DNA from: JABFXX01 sp964419605 | GTDB taxonomy: Bacteria; Myxococcota_A; Polyangia; Haliangiales; Haliangiaceae | Direction of reading: 5' to 3' | Assembly: GCA_964419605.1 (NCBI GenBank) | Contig: CAYQQM010000006.1 | Span: 25,325 to 89,324, forward strand | Length of the DNA stretch: 64,000 bases | In this document: positions 16,716 through 24,978 of the stretch, piece by piece | How the letters are laid out: the number at the start of each line of letters is the position of its first letter | Numbering within the stretch: position 1 is the stretch's first letter | Program-made: the position numbers and the translations under genes | Notes under the pieces: model-generated | What the model was told of the DNA's origin: nothing | Database searches by the model: none | The model's input: only the letters and a program-made list of their open reading frames with translations

Positions 16716-17582
16716 ATGTTCATTCGGTACATCGACTTCGTCTTTGCCCCGTTTCGAGCGGTCTACAACAAGTACATCGCTGTCAGGAACATCAAGGGTG
16801 CATTCGGAGTCGATATCAATCGCGCCAAAGCGATGAAGCTGCGGGCAAAAAACTTTGTCAACGAGGCCAACGAAAAGGTCGGGCAGTATGGCGGTCAGTC
16901 GCCGAATGGTCAGTCGCCGAATGGTCAGTCGGCGATGCAACAACAGCAGGGGTATCAGCAAGGAGGCCAAGGGATGGCGCAGCCGATGCAACAGTCAGGG
17001 ATGCCGCCGCAGGGAGTAGCGGCGGGAATGCCGGCGCAACCGATGGGGGCACCTGCGATGCCTGGAGGCGGTCCCAATCCGAACCCGCCGATCCGCAGCA
17101 AAGGGTTTTGGATTTTTCTCAAGAAGTTCTGCTCGCAATGCGATCAGACGCTCGACAAGACCTGGGATAGTTGCCCGTATTGCGCCCAGATCGCCGTTCA
17201 AGTGGCGCAGGCGCCAGCGAAGCTGCAAAAACTCAAGACGCAGGCGTTCGTGCTCGATTCGAGCGGTGCTCCGGGGTCGATGCAGCTGCTCGGCTGGCTG
17301 GTTCCGCTGCAGGGGCCGCAGCGCGGCGAGTTATTCACGCTCCAACCCAAGAATGTAATTGGAAATGGTCAAGATACAACGGCGACCGTGGTGCTCAACG
17401 ACAAGTACCTTTCGAGTCGACACGCCGAAATCGTGGTCGAAAATGGGATGTGGATCCTGCGCGACGTCGGTTCCGTCAATGGTACCTGGGTCAACAACCG
17501 CCGCGTCGATCGCCATGAGTTGGTCGATAATGACTTCATCAAATTCGGCAGTGCGATGGTGAAGTTCAAAAGTTTTGTATGA
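16716..17582 (+). CDS. zinc-ribbon FHA-domain protein
   Basis: 288 residues. The N-terminal 55 residues are amphipathic and basic (YIDFVFAPFRAVYNKYIAVR). A Gln/Gly/Pro-rich linker follows (55-125), then a zinc ribbon with Cys at 139, 142, 153 and 156, then an FHA domain (about 195-288) with SSRHAEI and GSVNGTWVNN. FHA domains bind phosphothreonine peptides. Here the conserved Arg after the first Gly (IGR in the family) is Asn (IGN, residue 217), so phosphopeptide binding may be weak or altered. First of four consecutive FHA genes; the stop overlaps the next start. Confidence 0.9.
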   Translation: MFIRYIDFVFAPFRAVYNKYIAVRNIKGAFGVDINRAKAMKLRAKNFVNEANEKVGQYGGQSPNGQSPNGQSAMQQQQGYQQGGQGMAQPMQQSGMPPQGVAAGMPAQPMGAPAMPGGGPNPNPPIRSKGFWIFLKKFCSQCDQTLDKTWDSCPYCAQIAVQVAQAPAKLQKLKTQAFVLDSSGAPGSMQLLGWLVPLQGPQRGELFTLQPKNVIGNGQDTTATVVLNDKYLSSRHAEIVVENGMWILRDVGSVNGTWVNNRRVDRHELVDNDFIKFGSAMVKFKSFV

Positions 17583-19090
17583 TCCGACGAAGTTTTCAGA
17601 GGTGCAGTCTCTATGTCGGCATCGCGTTGTGTCTGGCAGGCGCGATTCGGCTGGCGCACGCGGACAGCAATGTCGTGGAGGTCTATGCCCAGGTGCGAGC
17701 GCCGGATCCTCGCGATCCCAAGCAGGCCAACAAAGCGCCGTCGCTCGACCTAACGGTGATCGGTGGTTCAAAAGTTCCTCTCGAAAAATTTGCGCTTTCG
17801 ACCACAAACCAAGGCCAACGAGTCACGCTAAAGCCTGAAAAGCTGCGCGAGTACACGGAGGGAACCGAAACGATTGCGATCGCGTTGGTCATCAACGGCC
17901 AAGAGATCTGGGTCGGCAACGATGAGTACGAGGTCGACGAAAACGCGAAGTATCCCGGGGTACTCAAGAACCTCGAAGCGGCGATCGACAAGTTGCAACT
18001 CGGCGGTGCGGGCCCCCCAGGTTCCAAGGGCGTGGTGGTGTCGTATTCGACCGGCGCCGATATCAAAGTGCCGATGGGGGATCTGAAGCTGATCACCGGC
18101 GGTGCGCTTGGCAGCCAAAAGGACTATCACGGCAAGATTGGCACAGACATGGTCCAGGGAATCACGTTGGGCCTGGCCGAGTTGTCCAAGGTGTCGACGG
18201 CGCGAAAAGCGCTGATTGTCGTTGGCGACGGGAATGACACCAACAACGAAGTCGCCAAGAGCGCGCTCGCCGAGTTGAAGAAACAGGCAGGTAAGCAAAA
18301 CATCCAGCTATTCGCGGTGATCTACAAGAGCTCGATCTCCAGCGAGGGCAACGTGATTACCACGCTGATTCCAACCGCCAAAACGGTTGGGTCGATCGAT
18401 GGCATTGCTGCCGAGCTGAACGGAATCATCGCGCGCATGGCCGACCGCTACTACCTGTCATTCGCGGGGTACGACGAGAAAACGGGCATGGGACTGCCGT
18501 GGGACGGCAGGGACCACGATCTCGTACTCAAGATCGACCAGACCGAGCTCGAGGCATTCACGTTAACGTTGGCGCCCAAGTGGGCGCTAAAGCGGGGCGG
18601 CTTTCCATGGTTGGTCGCAACGTTGATCGCGATCAGCGCGGTGCTGCTATTGGTGCTGCTTAAGATCTTGATGCGCAAACAGGAACCGATGCCGGTGATG
18701 GCCGCACCGGAAGCGCCTGCACCTGAACCCCCCAAGCCCATGGGCCCGCTCAAGACTGCAATGATGGGGCACAACGGCGATCAAGAAGGCTTTCCGATCG
18801 TCGGCTGGCTCGTTCCGCTCAATGGCGTTAACGCGTATCAAACGTGGCGGCTCAAGCCGGGGCTAACGAAAATCGGCACGGCGCATCCGGCGGATTTTGT
18901 CGTCAACGATGGCTTCATGAGCACCGAGCACTGCAGTATTACGTCGTCTCCGTCTGGGTTTACCCTACACGACGCTGGATCGATGAACGGATGCTACGTG
19001 AACGACACAAAAGTGCAGAAGCATGAGCTTGTGGACAACGACGTCATCATGCTGGGCAAGACGAACTTTAAGTTCAAATCGATTAATTGA
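17579..19090 (+). CDS. membrane protein with von Willebrand A-like domain and cytoplasmic FHA domain
   Basis: 503 residues. A signal peptide (about 1-28, LYVGIALCLAGAIRLAHADS) is followed by a von Willebrand A-like domain (about 80-315). One transmembrane helix lies near 342-364 (LVATLIAISAVLLLVLLKIL), then a Pro-rich linker and a C-terminal FHA domain (about 410-503). Topology would place the VWA part in the periplasm and FHA in the cytoplasm. The metal-site DxSxS motif is replaced by VINGQ, while DGNDTNNE, a later VWA feature, is present. FHA has STEHCSI and GSMNGCYVN, but IGR is IGT. It could couple an envelope partner to kinase signalling. Confidence 0.88.
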   Translation: MIRRSFQRCSLYVGIALCLAGAIRLAHADSNVVEVYAQVRAPDPRDPKQANKAPSLDLTVIGGSKVPLEKFALSTTNQGQRVTLKPEKLREYTEGTETIAIALVINGQEIWVGNDEYEVDENAKYPGVLKNLEAAIDKLQLGGAGPPGSKGVVVSYSTGADIKVPMGDLKLITGGALGSQKDYHGKIGTDMVQGITLGLAELSKVSTARKALIVVGDGNDTNNEVAKSALAELKKQAGKQNIQLFAVIYKSSISSEGNVITTLIPTAKTVGSIDGIAAELNGIIARMADRYYLSFAGYDEKTGMGLPWDGRDHDLVLKIDQTELEAFTLTLAPKWALKRGGFPWLVATLIAISAVLLLVLLKILMRKQEPMPVMAAPEAPAPEPPKPMGPLKTAMMGHNGDQEGFPIVGWLVPLNGVNAYQTWRLKPGLTKIGTAHPADFVVNDGFMSTEHCSITSSPSGFTLHDAGSMNGCYVNDTKVQKHELVDNDVIMLGKTNFKFKSIN

Positions 19091-19104
19091 CTTCTTAGGG
19101 TTCC

Positions 19105-19554
19105 GTGAATAACCGGATCGTCATCGGCTTGGTCGCCCTCATCGTCGTGCTCAGTATCGCCACGATTTGGGCTGCGCTGCGCAAGCGCAGTTACAAGCTC
19201 TGCCCCGGATGCAGGCGAACGATGCTGTCGCAATGGACGCAATGCATGTTTTGCGGCTGGGCACCGGCGGCACGGCTCGAATTCATTTTGGGCCCGATGG
19301 CGAACCAGACGCTTTCACTCACCGAGCAGGTGACGACGATCGGTTCGGTGGCGGGTAATACGGTTGTGCTGGCTGACCCCGCGGTGTCGCGCAAGCACGC
19401 GGGAATTCACAAAGTCGACTCAAAGTACGAGCTCGCCGACCTGGGCTCGACCAATGGCATCTACGTAAACGGCCACAAAGTGCCGAAAAAGACGCTCGAA
19501 GCCGGCGACATCATTCGAGTGGGCAACACCGAGGCCGTGTTTCGACGGGAATAG
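19105..19554 (+). CDS. membrane-anchored zinc-ribbon FHA protein
   Basis: 149 residues from a GTG. An N-terminal transmembrane helix (IVIGLVALIVVLSIATIWAA) is followed by a short zinc ribbon (CPGC and CMFC) and an FHA domain (about 55-149) with VSRKHAGI and GSTNGIYVNG. The family Arg of IGR is Ser here (IGS). It lies 14 bp after the VWA-FHA gene and is probably co-transcribed. It would display FHA on the inner face of the membrane. Confidence 0.88.
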   Translation: MNNRIVIGLVALIVVLSIATIWAALRKRSYKLCPGCRRTMLSQWTQCMFCGWAPAARLEFILGPMANQTLSLTEQVTTIGSVAGNTVVLADPAVSRKHAGIHKVDSKYELADLGSTNGIYVNGHKVPKKTLEAGDIIRVGNTEAVFRRE

Positions 19555-19640
19555 TCGCGAGACCAGGGGCGTCGAGGTGGCCCACAGCGAAGTTCGTTGG
19601 GTTCGGTCTGGCGAATTAGGGTAAGATTCCCTGTACGTAG

Positions 19641-21764
19641 ATGGCTTTTTTGCTTTTCAAGGACGGTCAGGGGCGCGACGGCACCGTGGAGCTGTCTCCC
19701 ACAACCGCGGTGTTTGTGGGCAGAGGCCTCGACTGCGCGATACGCACCGATGACGGGATGGTTTCGCGTCGCCACGCCCAGTTTTTGATGGAGAACGGTC
19801 GATTTGTGGTGGAAGACCTGGGTAGCGCGAATGGGACTCACGTTAACGGCGTGCGGATCCAGAAGCAGGCGGTGAACCATACGGACGTGATTCAGTGCGG
19901 ATCGCTGATCGTGCGATTCGTCGATCAGCGAGGCGCCCCCCAAGGGGACTTCCTTCGAGGCGGCGGCCGAGAGCGAGGAACTACAGCACCGCCGCCGAAA
20001 AAAGGCGGAACGATGGTGCTCGAGCAACCGCCCAAGGCCCCGCCAGGCGGCGGAGATGGGTTTGCGGGCGGGGCAAATTTTGCAGGACCGGGCGGACTGC
20101 AAATGGCGCCCCCACCCGGCGTCGCCGCGCATGGCCTGTTTGGCGAGCCACCGGCGATGCCGATGGCTACCGAGCCGTTCGGCGCGCCGCCGGCCGTTAG
20201 CGACGATTCGGGATCGAGCAAGCTGCCGTTTGGTGGGCCGCCCAAGATGCCGCCAGGGGCGCCGCCGCCCAACGCAACTCGCGACTTGAGCGCTCCGGGT
20301 TCTGCGCGGCGTGGGCGGGATAGCGCTCAGCCCGCGGACCGGGCCGCGGCTCCATCCCTGGCCACCCCTGGAAGTCCCCCGCGGGGGACGGGGGAGGATG
20401 TGCGCAATCGGACCGCTATCGAGCTGGGGTTGGCAGAGGTCCCGCGCGACCTGGGAGACCGGCGGCAGTCGGCGACGTGGGGAACACCTTCGACGAGCGA
20501 CGATGCGCAGCGGCTGGCGGCGGAACTGCAGGCGCTGCGGGCAAAGCTGGAACAGACCACCGCGAATTACGAGCGCGAAGTCGCGGACGGTAAGCGAGCT
20601 CGGGCCGAGGCCGGGGCGCTGCGCGATCGCATTGAAGAATTGCGCGCGGCGGTCAACGATCGCGATGAGCAGGTGGCAGCGCATGATCGGGTCGCTGACC
20701 AGCTGCGCGATGAGCTTCACCAGTTGCGCAGCGATCACAACAAGCTCAAATCCGAGATGGCCGAGCTGGCGGACACGGCGTCGGCGCGAGGTCGACAGGT
20801 CGCAAGAGGGCAGGAAGACGCACAGAAGATGCGAGATCAGATGCAGGACCTCAATCGCCAGCTCATGGAGTTGTCGCGCACCAAAGACGAAGGGTGGACC
20901 AAACTCAATGACCAGCTCAGCGAAATTGAGCAGCTGCGCTCGGTCATCAACGAGCAAGAGCGGATGCTCGAGGATCGCCGTGTCGGTCTCGTGTCGCAGG
21001 AGCACGTGATCAAGGAGCTGCGGAGCGACAAAGAGCGTTCGCTGCAGACGGTCGCTCAGCTGAAAGCGGAGTGCGACCGCGCGGTGACCGAAGCATCGCG
21101 GACCAGCGCCCAAGTGGTCGCCGTCGAGGAGGAGAATCGCCGCCTCGGCCGCTTGCTCGTCGAAGCTCATTCCGATCAGGCGCGGGGGGGCGATGTCGAC
21201 CACATGGCGCGGCTGACCGCCGACATCAAAGACGTTCGGGTCGAACTCAAAAAAGCAGAGGCCGATCGCGATCGGGTGCAGCAGCAATCCGAAGCGGCGG
21301 AACGCGATCGCCGAACTCTCGAAGACCGGCTCGCGCGTGTAGAAGTCGAGCTGCAAGAAGCACTCGAGGGCAAGCGCGCCGCGGAAAGCTCGCGCAACCT
21401 GGCTCAGGAAGCGCTGGCAAAGTCGGAGCTGGCGCGGCAAAAGGCTACCGAGGAGGCGCTCGCTGCATCGCGGGCGGCGGCAGCTGTGGTTCCCACGCCA
21501 GCGCCACTGCCTGTTGCGGTTTCGGCGGATCCCTCATCCGGAGAATTTGGCGAGCGCGTTCGTGAAATCTACGACAGCGTGAGCGACATCATGTCCGAAA
21601 TGAGGAACAATTTGGCGCTTGTACAACGCGAACTGGCGAACGTGACCGCACCGGATCCCACGCGCAAAGCGGTCGATGATGCCGTGGAAGCGCTGGTTGA
21701 CAGTGCGGAGACTGCAAAGGGTGCGTTGCGTGGGCTACGCGATCTCGCCGAGGGTAAATCATGA
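19641..21764 (+). CDS. FHA-domain protein with long coiled coil
   Basis: 707 residues. The N-terminal FHA domain (about 1-95) is canonical: VGRGLDCAI keeps the Arg, then VSRRHAQF and GSANGTHVNG. A Gly/Pro-rich linker (100-250) precedes a long coiled coil from about 285 to 600 (ELQALRAKLEQTTANYEREV onward), and the last 90 residues are helical. It is the only one of the four FHA domains with all phosphothreonine-contact residues, so it is the best candidate reader of the nearby kinase. The coiled coil suggests a scaffold. One interspersed repeat lies in its linker. The stop overlaps the AAA+ gene start. Confidence 0.9.
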   Translation: MAFLLFKDGQGRDGTVELSPTTAVFVGRGLDCAIRTDDGMVSRRHAQFLMENGRFVVEDLGSANGTHVNGVRIQKQAVNHTDVIQCGSLIVRFVDQRGAPQGDFLRGGGRERGTTAPPPKKGGTMVLEQPPKAPPGGGDGFAGGANFAGPGGLQMAPPPGVAAHGLFGEPPAMPMATEPFGAPPAVSDDSGSSKLPFGGPPKMPPGAPPPNATRDLSAPGSARRGRDSAQPADRAAAPSLATPGSPPRGTGEDVRNRTAIELGLAEVPRDLGDRRQSATWGTPSTSDDAQRLAAELQALRAKLEQTTANYEREVADGKRARAEAGALRDRIEELRAAVNDRDEQVAAHDRVADQLRDELHQLRSDHNKLKSEMAELADTASARGRQVARGQEDAQKMRDQMQDLNRQLMELSRTKDEGWTKLNDQLSEIEQLRSVINEQERMLEDRRVGLVSQEHVIKELRSDKERSLQTVAQLKAECDRAVTEASRTSAQVVAVEEENRRLGRLLVEAHSDQARGGDVDHMARLTADIKDVRVELKKAEADRDRVQQQSEAAERDRRTLEDRLARVEVELQEALEGKRAAESSRNLAQEALAKSELARQKATEEALAASRAAAAVVPTPAPLPVAVSADPSSGEFGERVREIYDSVSDIMSEMRNNLALVQRELANVTAPDPTRKAVDDAVEALVDSAETAKGALRGLRDLAEGKS
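19937..19967 (+). repeat. interspersed 31-bp repeat, diverged copy in a coding linker
   Basis: CCCCCAAGGGGACTTCCTTCG followed by AGGCGGCGGC. It matches the copies at 42503-42533 and 63856-63886 at 28 of 31 positions and lies in the linker right after the FHA domain, encoding APQGDFLRGGG. Confidence 0.8.
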
Positions 21765-23374
21765 CGATCGAAAACAGGCGCAGCAGCAAGGCGGAGATCG
21801 AAGACCTTATCAAAGCGCGCTACTCGCTGATCTGGATTACGTCGCCCGAAGAGACCCGAGTGGAAGAATCGCTGCGCAAGCTGTGCGTCGAGCGCGAGAT
21901 GCGGCTCGAAGTGTGGTCGATCACCGAAGGGTTCAAGGTCATCGCGAATGGCCAAGGCACGCGAGATGTCAAAGATCCGATGAAAGCGATCGACCATGTC
22001 ATGCGCGCCGAAGGCCGCGCGCTATTTGTGCTGCGCGATTTTCATCCGTTTCTCAAGGAGCCTGCGGTGGTGCGTCGTTTGCGCGACGCCGCACATGAGC
22101 TGCGCAAAACAAAAAAGAGTCTGCTCGTGCTGTCTCCGGTGACCAAGATTCCGCCCGAGCTCGAAAAGAGCATCTCGGCGATCGTCGATTGGGAGTTGCC
22201 GAATCGGCAGGAGATCGAACAGGCGGCGCGCAAAGTGCTTCCCAATCTTCCGGCAGCGACGCAACAGCTGATCGAAAGCGATCCCACGTTTATGGAGCGG
22301 GTCGTTGAAGGCGCCCTGGGTTTGACATTGGTGGAAGCAGAGAACGTATTCGCCAAGAGCGCGGTGCGGACCCATACGTTTGATCTCGAGACGATTCTCG
22401 AGGAAAAGAAACAGATCATTCGCAAATCGGGGCTGCTTGAGTACTACGAACACCGCGAAGAATTTTCCGACGTCGGCGGAATGGAGGTACTCAAAGATTG
22501 GTTAGTTAAGCGGCGCAGCGCGTTTGGATCCCGCGCGAAGGACTTCGGCCTGCCAATGCCCAAGGGCATCTTGCTGATCGGTGTGCCCGGTACCGGGAAG
22601 TCGCTCACCGCTAAGGCGGTGGGCGCGCTGTGGCAAATGCCGCTGTTGCGCCTCGACGTTGGCAAAATCTTTGGCGGCCTGGTCGGCAGTTCCGAGGAGA
22701 ATATGCGGTCGGTGATCAAGACCGCGGAGGCGATCGCTCCGGCGATCTTGTGGATCGACGAACTCGAAAAAGGCTTTTCGGGAACCCAGTCCTCGGGCGC
22801 CACCGACGGCGGGACGACGTCGCGCGTGTTCGCTTCGTTTTTAACGTGGCTACAGGAAAAAACGACGCCGGTGTTTGTGATCGCCACCGCCAACAATGTC
22901 CAAATGTTGCCGCCGGAACTGCTGCGCAAAGGCAGGTTTGATGAGATTTTCTTCTGCGATCTGCCCGACCGCGAAGATCGGCGCCAGATCCTCGACATTC
23001 ACTTGCGAAAAAAGAATCGCGATCCGGGGCAATTCGACATGGACAAACTCGTCGATGCAACGATCGATTACTCGGGTTCCGAGCTAGAACAGGTGGTGGT
23101 CGCGTCCCTGTATGATGCGTTTGACCAAGGCGGAGACCTGACGACGGAAGGTCTTACCAAGACGATCTCGGAGGTCGTACCACTCGCCATCACGATGCGC
23201 GAGATGATCGAGCAGATGCGCGAGTGGGCGCGTACCCGGGCGCGGATGGCGTCGTCGCGCGGGCGGGGCGGGGCAAAAAAAGACGGCTGGATGGCGCGTT
23301 ATGGCGCGCCTACGACCAACTTGGGCGACAAAGGTGCCGAACCAGCCGACGATGATCGGAAGCTAGAGCTGTAA
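21761..23374 (+). CDS. Ycf46-like AAA+ ATPase
   Basis: 537 residues. An N-terminal domain of about 230 residues (IEDLIKARYSLIWITSPEET, then HPFLKEPAVVRRLRDAAHEL) matches the leader of the Ycf46 family. An AAA+ module follows, with Walker A GVPGTGKS near residue 273, Walker B AILWIDELEK near 330, and an Arg-finger region LLRKGRFDEIF. Ycf46 is known from cyanobacteria and plastid genomes. The start overlaps the FHA coiled-coil gene, and the next two genes are also cyanobacterial-type partners. It is not the ClpV/TssH type that recycles sheaths, nor clearly the usual eCIS ATPase. Remodelling of the injection machine is a possibility, not shown. Confidence 0.9.
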   Translation: MTIENRRSSKAEIEDLIKARYSLIWITSPEETRVEESLRKLCVEREMRLEVWSITEGFKVIANGQGTRDVKDPMKAIDHVMRAEGRALFVLRDFHPFLKEPAVVRRLRDAAHELRKTKKSLLVLSPVTKIPPELEKSISAIVDWELPNRQEIEQAARKVLPNLPAATQQLIESDPTFMERVVEGALGLTLVEAENVFAKSAVRTHTFDLETILEEKKQIIRKSGLLEYYEHREEFSDVGGMEVLKDWLVKRRSAFGSRAKDFGLPMPKGILLIGVPGTGKSLTAKAVGALWQMPLLRLDVGKIFGGLVGSSEENMRSVIKTAEAIAPAILWIDELEKGFSGTQSSGATDGGTTSRVFASFLTWLQEKTTPVFVIATANNVQMLPPELLRKGRFDEIFFCDLPDREDRRQILDIHLRKKNRDPGQFDMDKLVDATIDYSGSELEQVVVASLYDAFDQGGDLTTEGLTKTISEVVPLAITMREMIEQMREWARTRARMASSRGRGGAKKDGWMARYGAPTTNLGDKGAEPADDDRKLEL

Positions 23375-23393
23375 AACAGCGTACAATGGCAAT

Positions 23394-23801
23394 ATGTCGC
23401 ATTTCACCAAGTGCGCGCTGAAGATGACCAACCTCTCGGCGCTCAAAAAAGCGCTCGCCGATATGAAGCTCGAGTTTACCGAGGCCGAAGCGGGGCAAAC
23501 CGTGACCGTCCGCGGCTATCAAGGCGACACCCTGGCGGCTGCGATGTCGATCAATATGGGCCGCTACGATATCGGCGTCGTCGATAACCACAACGGAACG
23601 TACGACATTGTTGCCGACTGGTGGGGCGTTGAAACCACCAAGGGCGTGTCGGAAGAAGAGTTCAAGAACACGCTGTCGCAGAAATACCAGTACCACAACG
23701 TCAAACAGGCCTGCGAGGACAAGGGCTATGCGGTGGAGGAGGAGGTGAATGAGGAAGACGGCTCGATTCGCTTGGTCGTGCGCAAATGGGTTTCGGAGTA
23801 A
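23394..23801 (+). CDS. DUF1257 (Ycf35-like) protein
   Basis: 135 residues. MSHFTKCALKMTNLSALKKA, then TVTVRGYQGDT, YDIVADWWGVE, LSQKYQYHNVKQ and a final DGSIRLVVRKW match the DUF1257 family, which includes plastid-encoded Ycf35. The function is unknown. It lies 19 bp after the Ycf46-like gene and just before a DUF2997 gene, the same trio that accompanies these families in cyanobacteria as far as I recall. Confidence 0.88.
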   Translation: MSHFTKCALKMTNLSALKKALADMKLEFTEAEAGQTVTVRGYQGDTLAAAMSINMGRYDIGVVDNHNGTYDIVADWWGVETTKGVSEEEFKNTLSQKYQYHNVKQACEDKGYAVEEEVNEEDGSIRLVVRKWVSE

Positions 23802-23813
23802 AGGCGGTCCACT

Positions 23814-24041
23814 ATGCGGAAACAAGACATCGAAATCGTCATCAGCGACAAGGGCGAGGTCACATTTACAGTCAAGGGGGTTAAGGGGGGGAGCTGTCTG
23901 GACGAAACCAAGTTTCTCGAGGCAGCCTTGGGCGGGGATGCCGCACTCGTAACCCAAGAAAAAACCAGCGAATTTTACGAGCAGTCCGAAGGTTACGCCT
24001 CGCAATGGGCGGGCGAAGACAGGGAAGACAACGGCCAATAA
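23814..24041 (+). CDS. DUF2997 protein
   Basis: 75 residues. The pattern IEIVISDKGEVTFTVKGVKG, then SCLDETKFLEAALG, then EFYEQSEG, matches DUF2997, small proteins usually next to DUF1257. The function is unknown. It starts 12 bp after the DUF1257 stop. The conserved G.SC....K.LE segment suggests a compact alpha-beta fold that may bind the AAA+ or DUF1257 protein. Confidence 0.85.
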   Translation: MRKQDIEIVISDKGEVTFTVKGVKGGSCLDETKFLEAALGGDAALVTQEKTSEFYEQSEGYASQWAGEDREDNGQ

Positions 24042-24064
24042 CAGCGTAGAATCATTACCTAGCC

Positions 24065-24694
24065 GTGGCTGACCCCAACGACACCCAAGCGGACGACCTC
24101 AACGACGAGCTCGCGAAGAAGTACGACCCCGATCTGCTTCTGAAGATGTTCTCGAAGCGGGTCGACGGCGTGGGCCGCAAAGAGCCGCTGCCGCACCAGA
24201 TTCAGGCCAAGTACGAGCGGATGTTTGGCGTTAACCTAGGCCATGTCCGCGTGATTACGGGTGCATTTGCCGAGCAGTTCAATGAGCGGCGCCGGTCGCA
24301 AGCAGTCACGGTCGGCAATACCGGTATGATCCTCATGGGTAAGGCGGGGGCTGGGGCGATGGCGATGGGAAGTGCCGAAGGCAAGGCGCTGCTGGCGCAC
24401 GAGATCACGCACGTGGCGCAGCAGGTTGGCGGGCTGCATGCGTACGCGACGGGTACGACGGATCACGGTGACTTCAGTCAGAACCGCCCGGAGCTGGAGA
24501 GACAAGCTCACGACATTCAGAAGAAGACCTTCGACGAAGCAAACTCTGCCGGGGATGAACACAAAAGAAAGCAGGAGGAGGCGCAGCTGCGAGAGAGGAC
24601 CGAGCAGCAGATCATCGAGTGTGCGCTTAAGCTCCTAGGCGACGATTTGTACACCCAGCGGCTGCGCGACCCGAGCGGCACCAAATGGACGTGA
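24065..24694 (+). CDS. DUF4157 eCIS core-domain protein
   Basis: 209 residues from a GTG. Residues about 40-130 are a DUF4157 domain, called the eCIS core domain because it is strongly associated with these loci. It shows PLPHQIQAKYERMFGVNLGH, then VRVITG and, at the C-terminal side, LLAHEITHVAQQ with the HExxH zinc-protease motif. The remaining 80 residues are charged and helical. In known systems such proteins are payloads or payload leaders. This is the strongest sign that the FHA/AAA+ cluster belongs with the baseplate genes 15 kb upstream. No toxin domain is visible in the short C-terminal part. Confidence 0.88.
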   Translation: MADPNDTQADDLNDELAKKYDPDLLLKMFSKRVDGVGRKEPLPHQIQAKYERMFGVNLGHVRVITGAFAEQFNERRRSQAVTVGNTGMILMGKAGAGAMAMGSAEGKALLAHEITHVAQQVGGLHAYATGTTDHGDFSQNRPELERQAHDIQKKTFDEANSAGDEHKRKQEEAQLRERTEQQIIECALKLLGDDLYTQRLRDPSGTKWT

Positions 24695-24699
24695 TCGTT

Positions 24700-24870
24700 T
24701 CATCCCCGTGGACGGGATCGCCCTCGTGATCGTGGCCGCGCTCGTGAGCTGGAACGACCGCGTGGCCGTGATCGTCGACGGTCTCGGTCACGTCTACGGA
24801 ACCGATCACGTTCCCGAGCGCGGCCACGATCAGGGGAACGATCACGATCAGGGGAGCGGCCACGGCCCGC
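24700..24870. repeat. GATCACG-rich repetitive intergenic stretch
   Basis: Between the DUF4157 and pentapeptide genes, runs of GATCACG, GATCGTG and GGGGAACG alternate in both orientations. The 30 bp at 24834-24863 match 44998-45027 at 28 positions in reverse complement. A 92-residue frame crosses the region but has repeat-driven composition and is not believed. The stretch can form several alternative hairpins. Confidence 0.7.
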
Positions 24871-24978
24871 CGAATGGCAAGGGAGCGGTGGTCGAGCTCG
24901 AACAACGCGAGACGGTTAAGAGCCGTGCATACCCACCCAATTCTCAGACGCGCCTGATATTCGGGGTAGAATCCTCTT

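Noticed and set aside
19461..21440. A 659-codon open frame on the minus strand opposite the FHA coiled-coil gene
   Set aside because: It mirrors the third-position pattern of the + strand gene, has no recognisable domain, and the FHA frame is well supported.
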